From Solidesulfovibrio aerotolerans (GTDB lineage: Bacteria > Desulfobacterota > Desulfovibrionia > Desulfovibrionales > Desulfovibrionaceae): a DNA stretch of 59,835 nt. The notes below the pieces were generated by a model. That model saw only the letters and a list, made by a program, of their open reading frames with translations, was not told where the DNA came from and ran no database searches. Numbering within the stretch: the stretch's first letter is position 1; the number at the start of each line of letters is the position of its first letter. The DNA lies in assembly GCF_009856865.1 (NCBI RefSeq), contig NZ_WVUD01000028.1, positions 1 to 59,835 of the forward strand. The letters run 5' to 3'. A program made the position numbers and the translations under genes. Shown here one piece after another: positions 51,612-59,835 of this stretch.

Positions 51612-53042
51612 ATGGCCAGATACGAAACGGTCATCGGCGTCGAAGTACACGCCCAATTAAAGACCGAGAGCAAGATTTTCTGCGGCTGCTCCACCCGCTT
51701 CGGCGTCGCCCCCAACGAAAACGTCTGCCCGGTCTGTTCGGGCATGCCCGGCGTTCTGCCGGTGTTAAACGCCACGGTCGTGGAATACGCCGCCAAGATG
51801 GGCCTGGCTACCGGCTGCACGGTCAATCCCATATCGGTCTTCGCCCGCAAAAACTACTTTTATCCCGACCTGCCCAAGGGCTACCAGACCTCCCAGTTCG
51901 AGCAGCCCATCTGCGAGCACGGGCATGTGGACATCGTGGTGGACGGCACAGCCAAACGCATCGGCATCACCCGCATCCACATGGAAGAGGACGCCGGAAA
52001 AAACATCCACTCTGCCGCCGACAACGCAAGCTACGTTGATCTCAACCGGGCCTGCGTGCCGCTCATTGAAATCGTCTCCGAGCCGGATATGCGCAGCCCC
52101 GAGGAAGTGGTGGCGTATTTAAAAGCCCTGCGCGCCATCCTGGTCTATCTCGATATCTGCGACGGCAACATGGAGGAAGGCTCCTTTCGCTGCGATGCCA
52201 ACGTCAGCCTGCGGCCGGTGGGGCAAAGGCAATTCGGCACCCGGGCCGAGATAAAAAACATCAACAGCTTCCGCCATGTCTTAAAGGCCATCGAATACGA
52301 AGTGGAACGGCAAGCCGACCGCCTCGACGACGGACTGCCGGTGATTCAGGAAACCCGCCTCTACGACGCCACCAAAAACAGCACCGCCTCCATGCGCGGC
52401 AAGGAAGAAGCCCACGACTACCGCTACTTCCCGGACCCCGATCTCGTGCCCGTGCGCCTGGACGCCGCCACCCTGGCCCGCTGGGAAAGCGAACTGCCGG
52501 AATTGCCCGAGGCCCGGCGCGCCCGGTTCGTGCGCCAGTACGGCCTGTCTGACTACGACGCCGAGGTGCTGACCGCCGAGCGCGACATGGCCGCGTATTT
52601 TGAGGCCTGCGCTGCGGCCGGGGCCGATCCCAAAACGGCTTCCAACTGGATGCAAAGCGAGCTTTTGCGCGAACTCAACCAAGCCGCCATACCCATCAGC
52701 CAGACGAGGCTCAGCGCCGCCAATCTGGCCGGGTTGATCAAGCTCATCGACGCCGGGGAGATCTCCGGCAAGATTGCCAAGCAGATTTTCCCGGAGCTCT
52801 TTGCCCAGGGCCTTGACCCGGCCGCCTACGTGCGCCAAAAAGGCCTGTCGCAGATTTCCGACTCCAACGCTCTTGAATCTGCCGTCGAGGCCGTGCTGGC
52901 CGCCAACCCGGCCGAAGTGGAAGCCTTTCGGGGCGGCAAGACCAAGCTTATGGGCTTTTTTGTGGGCCAGATCATGAAGGCCACCAAAGGGCAGGCCAAC
53001 CCGGGACTGGTCAACGAGTTGTTGCGCCAAAAGCTTGGTTAG
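51612..53042 (+). CDS. gatB: Asp/Glu-tRNA amidotransferase subunit B
   Basis: GatB is the kinase/tRNA-binding subunit of GatCAB, which converts mischarged Glu-tRNA(Gln)/Asp-tRNA(Asn). ATG 51612 has an AAGGAGCG ribosome site and gives 476 aa. Motifs: [47 protein letters not shown] (zinc-type cysteines), [33 protein letters not shown], and [17 protein letters not shown]. The C-terminal YqeY-like region (about 330-476) includes [20 protein letters not shown]-like helices. GatA and GatC are not in this window. Confidence 0.98.
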   Translation: MARYETVIGVEVHAQLKTESKIFCGCSTRFGVAPNENVCPVCSGMPGVLPVLNATVVEYAAKMGLATGCTVNPISVFARKNYFYPDLPKGYQTSQFEQPICEHGHVDIVVDGTAKRIGITRIHMEEDAGKNIHSAADNASYVDLNRACVPLIEIVSEPDMRSPEEVVAYLKALRAILVYLDICDGNMEEGSFRCDANVSLRPVGQRQFGTRAEIKNINSFRHVLKAIEYEVERQADRLDDGLPVIQETRLYDATKNSTASMRGKEEAHDYRYFPDPDLVPVRLDAATLARWESELPELPEARRARFVRQYGLSDYDAEVLTAERDMAAYFEACAAAGADPKTASNWMQSELLRELNQAAIPISQTRLSAANLAGLIKLIDAGEISGKIAKQIFPELFAQGLDPAAYVRQKGLSQISDSNALESAVEAVLAANPAEVEAFRGGKTKLMGFFVGQIMKATKGQANPGLVNELLRQKLG

Positions 53043-53156
53043 GCCGACGAAGCGCCCGCAATCGTGCGTTAAGGACGCCCTGCAAGGGGCCTGCCCCGCC
53101 GGCAAACCGCCGGTGCCGGCCGTGTATTGGACCACCACCCTGGATAAAACGACGCC

Positions 53157-54200
53157 ATGACCGACCATATCGCCTTTTCTGTCGACAAGCAGGCCCTGCT
53201 GCTGCTTGACCAGCGTTTCCTGCCCGACCGCGAGGAATGCTTCGTGTGCCGCAACACCGCCGACATGATCTACGCCCTGCAGACCATGGTGGTGCGCGGC
53301 GCGCCGGCCATCGGCGTCACCGCCGCCTACGGCTGCTACCTGGCGGCCCGGGAATCGGCCGAGGCCGGCCCGGCCTGGAAGGACCGCCTGAACACGCTTT
53401 TGACCGAACTGGAGCAGGCCCGCCCCACCGCTGTCAATCTGCGCTGGGCCGTGGAACGCATGCGCGCCCAATGGGCCGCTCTGCCCGCCGCCTCCTTGGA
53501 CGAGCTGCTCTCGACCTGGCTCGGGCTGGCCCAGGACATGCACAGCGAGGACATCGAGATCTGCAAAGCCATCGGCCGCCATGGCGCAGACCTTATCGCC
53601 GACGGCGACACCATCCTCACCCACTGCAACGCCGGGGCCTTGGCCACGGCCGGCTACGGCACCGCCCTGGGCGTCATCCGGGCGGCCTTTGAGCAGGGCA
53701 AGCGCATCCAGGTCATTGCCGACGAAACCCGCCCCTTTCTCCAGGGAGCGCGGCTGACCGCCTACGAACTGGCCAAAGAGGGCATCCCGGTCACCGTCGC
53801 CTGCGACAACGCCGTGGGGCATCTCATGAAGCGCGGCATGGTGCAAAAGGTCGTGGTCGGCGCGGACCGCATCGCCGCCAACGGCGACGCCGCCAACAAG
53901 ATCGGCACCTACACCGTGGCCCTGGCCGCCAAGGCCCACGGCGTGCCGTTTTACGTCGCGGCCCCGGCCTCCACCTTCGATCTGCGCATCGCCTCGGGCG
54001 ACGAGATTCCCATTGAGGACCGCACCCCGCGCGAAGTCACCCACATTGGCGAGCACCGCATCACCCCGGAAAACGTGCCGGTCTACAACTACGCCTTCGA
54101 CGTGACCCCGGCCGAGCTCATCGCCGGCATCGTCACCGAACGCGGTGTCCTGACCGCGCCCTACGTCGCGTCCATTCGCGCCATCATTGGCGGGAAGTAG
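53157..54200 (+). CDS. mtnA: Methylthioribose-1-phosphate isomerase
   Basis: MtnA interconverts methylthioribose-1-phosphate and methylthioribulose-1-phosphate in methionine salvage. The 347-aa protein shows the family core: [40 protein letters not shown] with the catalytic Cys, [20 protein letters not shown], and [19 protein letters not shown] with the catalytic Asp. The C-terminus has [20 protein letters not shown]. Length is typical. The other mtn genes are not here, so this may be a partial or alternative salvage route. It is 33 bp upstream of thi4 on the same strand and likely co-transcribed. Confidence 0.97.
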   Translation: MTDHIAFSVDKQALLLLDQRFLPDREECFVCRNTADMIYALQTMVVRGAPAIGVTAAYGCYLAARESAEAGPAWKDRLNTLLTELEQARPTAVNLRWAVERMRAQWAALPAASLDELLSTWLGLAQDMHSEDIEICKAIGRHGADLIADGDTILTHCNAGALATAGYGTALGVIRAAFEQGKRIQVIADETRPFLQGARLTAYELAKEGIPVTVACDNAVGHLMKRGMVQKVVVGADRIAANGDAANKIGTYTVALAAKAHGVPFYVAAPASTFDLRIASGDEIPIEDRTPREVTHIGEHRITPENVPVYNYAFDVTPAELIAGIVTERGVLTAPYVASIRAIIGGK

Positions 54201-54233
54201 TATTAACGTCTCGCCGTAAAGGGGACCGGATTC

Positions 54234-55025
54234 ATGTCTTTGGACGAACGCATCATCACCCAGGCCATTTTGGAAGGCTATTTCGAGAAGTTCAAATCGA
54301 GCCTGGATCTCGACGTGGCCATAGTCGGCGGCGGCCCCTCAGGGCTTACCGCCGCCCGTCTGCTGGCAGCCGACGGCTTTAACGTCGCCCTGTTTGAACG
54401 CAAGCTGTCCCTTGGCGGCGGCATGTGGGGCGGCGGCATGACGTTTAATATCATCGTGGTCCAGGAAGAAAGCGTGCATCTGCTCACCGACGTGGGCATT
54501 CCGGTTGCCCACTACAAGGACAACTACTATACCGCCGACGCCGTGGCCGCCACCACGACCCTGGCTTCCGCCGCCTGTCTGGCCGGGGCCAAGGTGTTTA
54601 ACTGCATGAGCGTCGAAGACGTGGTGCTGCGCGAGCAGGACGGGGTCAAACGGGTGACCGGCATCGTCATCAACTCCTCTCCGGTGGAGATGGCCGGCCT
54701 GCATGTGGACCCGGTGGTGCTCGGCTCGAAATATCTGATCGAAGCCACCGGCCATGCCGTGGAAGTGCTCCAGACCCTGGTGCGCAAAAACGACGTGCGC
54801 CTCAATACCCCCTCCGGCAAGATCGAGGGCGAACAGTCCATGTGGGCTGAGGTGGCCGAGACCAATACCGTCATCAATACCCGGGAAATCTTTCCGGGCC
54901 TGTACGTGGCCGGCATGGCCGCCAACGCCAGCTACGGCTCCTACCGCATGGGACCGATCTTTGGCGGCATGCTGCTCTCGGGCGAAAAAGTCGCCGCTGA
55001 CATCGCAGCCAAGCTGCGGGGTTAG
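54234..55025 (+). CDS. thi4: THI4-family thiazole synthase, sulfide-dependent type
   Basis: THI4 makes the adenylated thiazole precursor of thiamine from NAD and glycine. The 263-aa protein has the FAD/NAD motif [31 protein letters not shown], and a C-terminal [20 protein letters not shown]. At the position where suicide THI4 enzymes carry the sulfur-donating Cys, this protein has His157 ([11 protein letters not shown]), as in archaeal enzymes that use free sulfide and turn over catalytically. This fits an anaerobic, sulfide-producing host. The ribosome site AAAGGGG is present. It is 33 bp after mtnA. Confidence 0.95.
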   Translation: MSLDERIITQAILEGYFEKFKSSLDLDVAIVGGGPSGLTAARLLAADGFNVALFERKLSLGGGMWGGGMTFNIIVVQEESVHLLTDVGIPVAHYKDNYYTADAVAATTTLASAACLAGAKVFNCMSVEDVVLREQDGVKRVTGIVINSSPVEMAGLHVDPVVLGSKYLIEATGHAVEVLQTLVRKNDVRLNTPSGKIEGEQSMWAEVAETNTVINTREIFPGLYVAGMAANASYGSYRMGPIFGGMLLSGEKVAADIAAKLRG

Positions 55026-55046
55026 AGAGCGCAGAAAAGAGATAAG

Positions 55047-55092
55047 AGCCTCCGGCGGCCGGGGGGGATCATCCCCCCCGGACCCCCTGGCC
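55047..55092. repeat. Dispersed palindromic repeat, copy after thi4
   Basis: GCCTCCGGCGGCC, then GGGGGGGAT-CATCCCCCCC, then GGACCCCC: the module of 17071-17150 in inverted orientation, 3' of thi4. Confidence 0.75.
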
Positions 55093-55341
55093 GGGAAATT
55101 ACTACGAGTTGCTGGCTTCGATTTGTCCTTCGCCGCCTTGACCATTGCGGGGGCATCCTCTATTAGCAGTTGACATGTCCCGCAAAGCATGATGAAGGGA
55201 CAGGTTCGCTTCGGCGCGGGCCGTTGCTTCCGCCGCGCCCTGGCTCCGTGCCAGATGGCGGGCCGGTCAGTGTCCCCGGTTTCGGGACCGCCACCGCCCC
55301 CAGTCCTGGCGACGCCTCTCCCATCCCCGCAAGGAGTCCTC

Positions 55342-56670
55342 ATGCCCCCCATCGTGGCCATCGTTGGCCGGCCCAACGTCGGCAAATCCACGCTTTTCAA
55401 CCGGTTGGCCAGAGACCACCGGGCTATTACCCACGACCGCCCCGGCATCACCCGTGACCGCCTGGAGGCCACCGCCGATCTCAACGGCCGTTTTGTCACC
55501 CTGGTCGATACCGGCGGCATGGACTATGAGGCCGAGGAAGAAATCGCCCGCCAGATCGTGGTCCAAGCCGAAATGGCCCTGACCCTGGCTGATGTGGTGC
55601 TGTTTCTGGTTGACGGCAAGGCCGGGCGCACCAGCCTCGACGACGACATGGCCGAACGCCTGCGCCGCACCGGCAAGCCGGTGGTGGTGGCCGTGAACAA
55701 GGTCGACGGGCAGGAACGCATTGCGGCCATGACCAGCGATTTCCACGCCTGGGGCTTTCCGCTGTTCCCGCTTTCCGCCGCCCACGGCCATGGCCTGGGC
55801 GAGGTCGTAACGGCCCTGGCCGATCTGCTGCCCGAAGCGGGTGACGAACCGGAAGTGCAGCACCTGCGCACCGTGCTGCGTCTGGCCGTGCTCGGCCGGC
55901 CCAATGCCGGCAAATCGTCGATTTTAAACGCCCTGCTGGGCGAAGAGCGCCTGATCGTCAGCGACATCGCCGGCACCACCCGCGACGCCGTGGATGTGGC
56001 CGTTATACGCGGCGAGAAACGCTACCAGTTCGTGGACACGGCCGGCGTTCGCAAGCGCACCCGCATCACCGACGGCGTGGAGCAATACAGCGTGGGCAAG
56101 GCCCTCTCCAGCGCCAAGCGGGCCGATGTAGCCATTGTGGTCATTGATGCCACCGGCGGCATAGGCGTCCAGGACAAGCGGCTGATCAACTTTCTGGACG
56201 GCGAGCGCAAGCCGTTTTTGATCGCGGTCAACAAGACCGACCTTGTGCCCCAAAAAGACATGCAGGATCTGCGCAAGGACATTGCCGAGGAACTGCGCAT
56301 GTGTTCCCACGTGCCGGTGCTCTACATGTCGGCGGCCAAAAACAAGGGTGTCGGCAAGTTGTTGCCGCAAGCCGAAGCCATTTGGGCCGAATGCCAGATC
56401 CGCGTCGGCACGGGCGAGCTCAACCGGGCCATGCGCACGGTCATGGACAAGCACCAGCCGCCCCTGGTCAACAACCGCCGGGCCAAGTTCTATTACCTGA
56501 CCCAGGCGGCCGAAGCGCCGCCCACCTTCGTCTTTTTCGTCAGCGACCCGGAACGGGTGCGCGACTCCTACGTCAAATACCTGGAAAACAGCCTGCGCAA
56601 ACTGTTTGGCATCGCCATGGCCCCGGTCAAGGTCGTGTGCCGGGGCAGCCACAAGCCCAAGGAAGAATAA
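55342..56670 (+). CDS. der: Ribosome-associated GTPase Der (EngA)
   Basis: Der is a double-GTPase needed for 50S assembly. ATG 55342 has an AAGGAG ribosome site and gives 442 aa; a frame extension to 55189 is not conserved. G domain 1: VAIVGRPNVGKSTLFNRLAR, DRPGITRDR, TLVDTGGMD, NKVD. G domain 2: VLGRPNAGKSSILNALLGE, SDIAGTTRDAVDV, FVDTAGVRKR, VNKTDLV. The KH-like C-terminal domain ends VKVVCRGSHKPKEE. Both GTPase domains are intact, so this is a full-length gene. A strong terminator follows. Confidence 0.98.
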   Translation: MPPIVAIVGRPNVGKSTLFNRLARDHRAITHDRPGITRDRLEATADLNGRFVTLVDTGGMDYEAEEEIARQIVVQAEMALTLADVVLFLVDGKAGRTSLDDDMAERLRRTGKPVVVAVNKVDGQERIAAMTSDFHAWGFPLFPLSAAHGHGLGEVVTALADLLPEAGDEPEVQHLRTVLRLAVLGRPNAGKSSILNALLGEERLIVSDIAGTTRDAVDVAVIRGEKRYQFVDTAGVRKRTRITDGVEQYSVGKALSSAKRADVAIVVIDATGGIGVQDKRLINFLDGERKPFLIAVNKTDLVPQKDMQDLRKDIAEELRMCSHVPVLYMSAAKNKGVGKLLPQAEAIWAECQIRVGTGELNRAMRTVMDKHQPPLVNNRRAKFYYLTQAAEAPPTFVFFVSDPERVRDSYVKYLENSLRKLFGIAMAPVKVVCRGSHKPKEE

Positions 56671-56709
56671 GGCGGCGGGGGACGCTCCCCCGCCCCATGC
56701 CAGGACGCA

Positions 56710-56755
56710 GCAAAACGCCTCCCCCTGTCTCTCGCGACACGGGGAGGCGTTTTGC
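56710..56755 (+). terminator. Terminator after der
   Basis: A perfect 15-bp stem, GCAAAACGCCTCCCC (56710-56724) with GGGGAGGCGTTTTGC (56741-56755), has a GC-rich core and A/T ends suited to stop transcription of der and, from the other side, the C39-like gene. Confidence 0.88.
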
Positions 56756-56873
56756 ATGGTCGCCGGCCCGGGGACGCCCCAGGACCGGCAACAGGGCAGG
56801 TGGCACGCGATCAGACTGCCCGCTGTGACGGCGGCCTCATGCAGAAGATGGCGCGCCCGCTGGCAGCAGTCTT

Positions 56874-58007
56874 TTACTGGTTCGCTGAGAAAAGCAGCCC
56901 AAGCCAGGGAGCCGGCGTTGTAGTGGTCGTTGGCGCTCCAGAGATATTCACGATGCTCACCGAAAGCATTGTCATCCCGGAGTAACTTCCACCCCACGCC
57001 ATAGAATGCGTATTATAGTCCCAGGTGTCGTGAAGATAAACTGTGTTTGTCGCACTGTCATAACCAACTCCAACCATAGTATGTCCGGTCACATTAATCA
57101 TGACCGGCCTGCCAGCATCTATCTCAGCTTTATATTGGGAGAATGAAAATCCTCCAGACACAGTGTTGTCTGTTTTTTGATTATAACAATCCGTAACAGT
57201 ATAACCTCTTGCCTGATAAAACAATTTCCTTCCATATGTTCCATCGTTAGTCAAATTTTGCGTTACCATCTGATCGCAAGTCAGTCGAGTCGAAGACGAT
57301 GTATAATTCCAGAACGTGGTCGAACCATCTGTATTTGAGTATGCGGACTGACTTGTTTTCATATAATCACCAATCGCATCACTCCACGTGTGTTGTGTCC
57401 AGCCTCCGGTGATGTACGGGTCACTGGCCGAGCTATTGTACTTGACCCAATAGTCGTCGATGGACCCCTTGCTGGCGCGGCCATCCACACCCTGGTGGGA
57501 GGCAGCCAGGGGTAAATTGGGGTAGGTTGCGTACCCATCTGACCAGGTTGGCCAGGAGCTGTTGTCCAGGGGCATGACGCCCCCGTTGGTCGGTCCGGTA
57601 TAGATATTCGGGTAGCCATTACGGTCATAATAGCCGGCGATCATGGCCGCCGAAACCGAGGAGCAGCCAAAGACCCAATTAAAAGCCGGGGTGGTCAGGG
57701 TTACTGTGCTGGCATTGACCTTGTCCAGATTGACAACAGCCCGCTGAGCTTCGAACCCCTCAGGAGGGGTGGGCGGGCCGTTGATGATGGTTTCGTCAAG
57801 GGGAGGCATCCCCTCCATAGTCCATTGGTTCACCGTAATATTTGGTGTAGCAATGGTGGTTTCCATTGCCGCCTGGCTCCGGTCAAAAACGACTTCCTGA
57901 GCCACAGCGATCGCTGTGGCGTAGCCCAGTACAGCGAAACACACCACAAGGATAGAGAGCAACATCCCTAACGACGAACGACTGCGAACAGGCTGACGAG
58001 GGTTCAT
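56874..58007 (-). CDS. Exported C39-like papain-fold cysteine protease
   Basis: ATG 58007 with AAGGAG gives 377 aa; the longer frame to 58196 has no supporting site. A signal-peptide-like N-terminus (SLGMLLSILVVCFAVLGY, ending in ATAIAVAQ) is followed by a short proregion and a papain-fold domain: Cys115 in NWVFGCSSVSAAMIAGYYDR, a Trp-rich middle (GGWTQHTWSDAIGDYMKT), and His309 in INVTGHTMVGVGYDSA, followed by YLHDTWDYNTHSM. This is the order Cys ... His of C39-type peptidases and of many bacterial peptidase_C39_2 proteins. The last 15 residues are a Thr-Pro tail with a hydrophobic end. No attached transporter or substrate is seen. It lies 231 bp downstream of the subtilase gene and could be co-transcribed with it. 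Confidence 0.83.
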   Translation of the reverse strand: MNPRQPVRSRSSLGMLLSILVVCFAVLGYATAIAVAQEVVFDRSQAAMETTIATPNITVNQWTMEGMPPLDETIINGPPTPPEGFEAQRAVVNLDKVNASTVTLTTPAFNWVFGCSSVSAAMIAGYYDRNGYPNIYTGPTNGGVMPLDNSSWPTWSDGYATYPNLPLAASHQGVDGRASKGSIDDYWVKYNSSASDPYITGGWTQHTWSDAIGDYMKTSQSAYSNTDGSTTFWNYTSSSTRLTCDQMVTQNLTNDGTYGRKLFYQARGYTVTDCYNQKTDNTVSGGFSFSQYKAEIDAGRPVMINVTGHTMVGVGYDSATNTVYLHDTWDYNTHSMAWGGSYSGMTMLSVSIVNISGAPTTTTTPAPWLGLLFSANQ

Positions 58008-58202
58008 GTCTGTCTCCTTACGTTTGAAATAGTGAGTACATGCAACGCACTGCGTCGGCACTTCGCAGTTTTTCGGGGACACGCGTCGCGGTGACCACCA
58101 AAGAGCAAAGGTTGACCGGCTCCATCCGGGACTTTGGGTTCTGTCTGGCTGCAGCCAGCGGCAAAACAACAGCAGAGAAGCGGTTGCCTGATCCATCGCA
58201 AA

Positions 58203-58229
58203 GCCGGCCCAGGTCCGCCCAGGGCCGGC
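58203..58229 (-). terminator. Hairpin after the subtilase gene
   Basis: GCCGGCCC (58203-58210) and GGGCCGGC (58222-58229) are exactly complementary with an 11-nt loop, 10 nt downstream of the subtilase stop on the - strand. There is only a weak T stretch, so termination may be partial and allow some read-through into the C39-like gene. Confidence 0.5.
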
Positions 58230-58238
58230 TGCAGGTGG

Positions 58239-59771
58239 TCAGTTAAGCAAAAGCGAGTTCACCGCTGCGACAGGATTGACCTGGGTCGCAAAGAGCGTGT
58301 TCAGGGCGATGCGGCGCACAGAGCCTCCGGCCAGATCGCCAGCCTTGAGCGTCACCGCCTGCCCGGCCGCCTGCACGGCGCCAAGGATTTGGGGGACGGA
58401 ACGGGTCGGGTAGCGCTGGCGCAACAGAGTCCAGGCACCGGCCACATGGGGCGTGGCCATGGAAGTACCGTTCCAGGCTTCGAAACTGAAGTCCGAATCC
58501 GCAGTTGAGGAGGTGACGGCGACGCCTGGGGCGAAGAGGTCGAGCAGGGCGGGATGATAGTTGCTGAAGCTGCCCTCCACATCGGAACTGCTGCTGGCCC
58601 CGACGGAGACGGCCGTAGAGACGCAGGCCGGACCGCTGATGTAACGCGTGTAATAGTTATTGCCGCTGGCGATGGCCACGGCGATATTGACGGCCGCGAG
58701 GTTGTCGATGGACGCTTTGATGGCGGCGGAATCGCAATAGGCGTTGTAGGCTCCGCCGCCAAGACTCATGTTGACGGCACCGATGCTGTAGGTGTTTCGC
58801 AGCGAGTAGATATATTCCAGACCGGCAATTTGATCACTGGAATAGGTGCCGACCCACAGGGTCCCGTCATTGATCTTCGAGAAAACATTGATCGCAAGAA
58901 TACTGGCCTGCTTGGCCACGCCGCAGTAGGTTGTCATGTCCCTGCCGGCGGCGATGCCGGAGACATGGGTGCCGTGGTCCCAGCCGCTATAGCTGCTCGG
59001 GTAATGGGCGGCGGCACCGGCCCCGTACATGGTGGTCTGGCTGTTGGGGCAGTTGGCCTGAGCGGAGAAGCAGGCTTCGACAATGGTCTTCCCGGAAAAA
59101 AACGTATGGGTGGGACGGATGCCCGTATCCAGGATGGCCACATACCAGCCGCTTCCCGTGTAGCCCGCCCCCCAGGGAACGCTGGCCCCGATCAATTCGG
59201 CAAAAACGCTCGGCGAGTCCGGCAACGCGCTGCCCGCCTCGGGAGCTGTCACGACCGGCTCGGGCACAGGGGCCGGCGCATCTGGTTCTATGGAAACGAC
59301 ATTGGGAAGGGACTGGAGGCGGGCCAGACCCTGCGGGCTGACGCGCATGGCCATGGCCGGTACGAACTGAAAGCGACGCTGCACGCTGGCCTGGGCCGTA
59401 TCAAGCGCACCCAGTATCGTATCGCCGGCGGCGGTGATACCTGCAGTCAAGGCCGCATCCGCCTCAAGTGCTTGCGTACGAGCCATGGGCGTCAGGCCTT
59501 CCTCGGGTGTGACGGCCTTGTGGCTCCTGGAGGCGTGTTGCAGTTGCTCAAGGTCTGGAGTGGCGAAAAAGACAATGACATTTGCGGTCCCCGACGCCGT
59601 TTTGGCGGAATCCGGGATGGCATCCCAGGCAAGCGTTTTTTGCGCTTGCGCGGCTGCCTGGAGTGGGCTGGCAATGGAAAAAAGAGCAACAAGTATCGAT
59701 AGATAAAAAATCATTACTGTCCGGCTAAGAAAAGGCTTGACGCCTGAAAGCGACAACTGGTGCAAGCTCAT
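58239..59771 (-). CDS. Exported subtilisin-like serine protease (S8)
   Basis: This 510-aa protein starts at ATG 59771, with GGAAAGG upstream. A signal peptide (MIFYLSILVALFSIASPLQA inside the N-terminal 45 residues) is followed by an inhibitor-I9-like propeptide (QRRFQFVPAMAMRVSPQGLA, LPNVVSIEPD). The catalytic domain has Asp215 in VAILDTGIRPTH, His266 in GWDHGTHVSGIAAG and Ser437 in WNGTSMATPHVAGAW; the oxyanion Asn is in IASGNNY. All three catalytic residues are present, so an active secreted protease is expected. Several Cys in the inserted loops (AQANCPNSQ, CDSAAIK) suggest disulfides. It is the first of two adjacent exported proteases. The gene is complete within the window. Confidence 0.94.
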   Translation of the reverse strand: MSLHQLSLSGVKPFLSRTVMIFYLSILVALFSIASPLQAAAQAQKTLAWDAIPDSAKTASGTANVIVFFATPDLEQLQHASRSHKAVTPEEGLTPMARTQALEADAALTAGITAAGDTILGALDTAQASVQRRFQFVPAMAMRVSPQGLARLQSLPNVVSIEPDAPAPVPEPVVTAPEAGSALPDSPSVFAELIGASVPWGAGYTGSGWYVAILDTGIRPTHTFFSGKTIVEACFSAQANCPNSQTTMYGAGAAAHYPSSYSGWDHGTHVSGIAAGRDMTTYCGVAKQASILAINVFSKINDGTLWVGTYSSDQIAGLEYIYSLRNTYSIGAVNMSLGGGAYNAYCDSAAIKASIDNLAAVNIAVAIASGNNYYTRYISGPACVSTAVSVGASSSSDVEGSFSNYHPALLDLFAPGVAVTSSTADSDFSFEAWNGTSMATPHVAGAWTLLRQRYPTRSVPQILGAVQAAGQAVTLKAGDLAGGSVRRIALNTLFATQVNPVAAVNSLLLN

Positions 59772-59835
59772 GATGCCTTTCCACTTAGGCGATCAATTTT
59801 GAAAAAATGGCATAAATTGCCATGACATCAAGTTC

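Noticed and set aside
51389-51850. In-frame N-terminal extension of the exported coiled-coil protein
   Set aside because: It would overlap gatB in antisense and destroy the signal peptide; ATG 51388 is preferred.

Overview
The window is a high-GC bacterial chromosome segment that reads as a sulfate-reducing deltaproteobacterium of the Desulfovibrio/Solidesulfovibrio type. That placement is inferred from gene content and order, not from a search. Supporting features are a TrmD fused to a second SPOUT domain, a sulfide-type THI4, a bifunctional PFK-2/FBPase-2-like protein, a MucR-type regulator, and the block ffh-rpsP-KH-rimM-trmD-rplS-rnhB-yraN.

Left end (1-9200), accessory DNA. It holds a broken IS5-type transposase, an AT-rich orphan membrane or secreted protein, and a compact three-gene set on the + strand. 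These are a CHASE2 receptor with no cytoplasmic output domain, a FecR-like exported protein (ATGA overlap), and a 1,268-aa exported TPR-CHAT (caspase-like) protease with an NTF2-like tail. The region stops at a 48-nt copy of the 3' part of tRNA-Pro(UGG), which still has its CCA and a downstream terminator. This is what the right attachment scar of an island integrated into tRNA-Pro looks like.

Middle-left (9389-22652), mixed content: an MFS transporter, an adenylate-forming ligase, a cobalamin-binding-type radical SAM protein, prfC, a flavin oxidoreductase fused to a radical SAM/SPASM domain, mucR with a visible promoter, a lone Flp pilin gene too short for routine ORF calling, and several small unknowns.

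22772-33174 (- strand) is the most striking part. A 2,758-aa protein is built almost entirely of an 8-residue Ala/Leu/Thr/Ser/Gln repeat. It is followed 110 bp later by a TPR/GT41 (SPINDLY/OGT-like) O-GlcNAc-type glycosyltransferase. Within the giant gene a 576-bp (24-octad, 192-residue) higher-order repeat is exactly in register over at least six copies. A dedicated glycosyltransferase next to a Thr/Ser-rich giant suggests a glycosylated repeat protein.

33500-37800 holds small membrane and cysteine-cluster proteins, a Doc toxin fragment, tRNA-Phe and a coupled 23-aa mini-ORF. 37776-44014 is the translation and RNA-processing block. 44252-56670 is mostly housekeeping: an aminotransferase, a U32 peptidase overlapping a PFKFB-like gene, a glycosyltransferase-like protein, gatB, mtnA, thi4 and der. 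The right end (56874-59771) carries two exported proteases, C39-like and subtilisin-like. A family of GC-rich palindromic repeats sits at the 3' ends of several genes.
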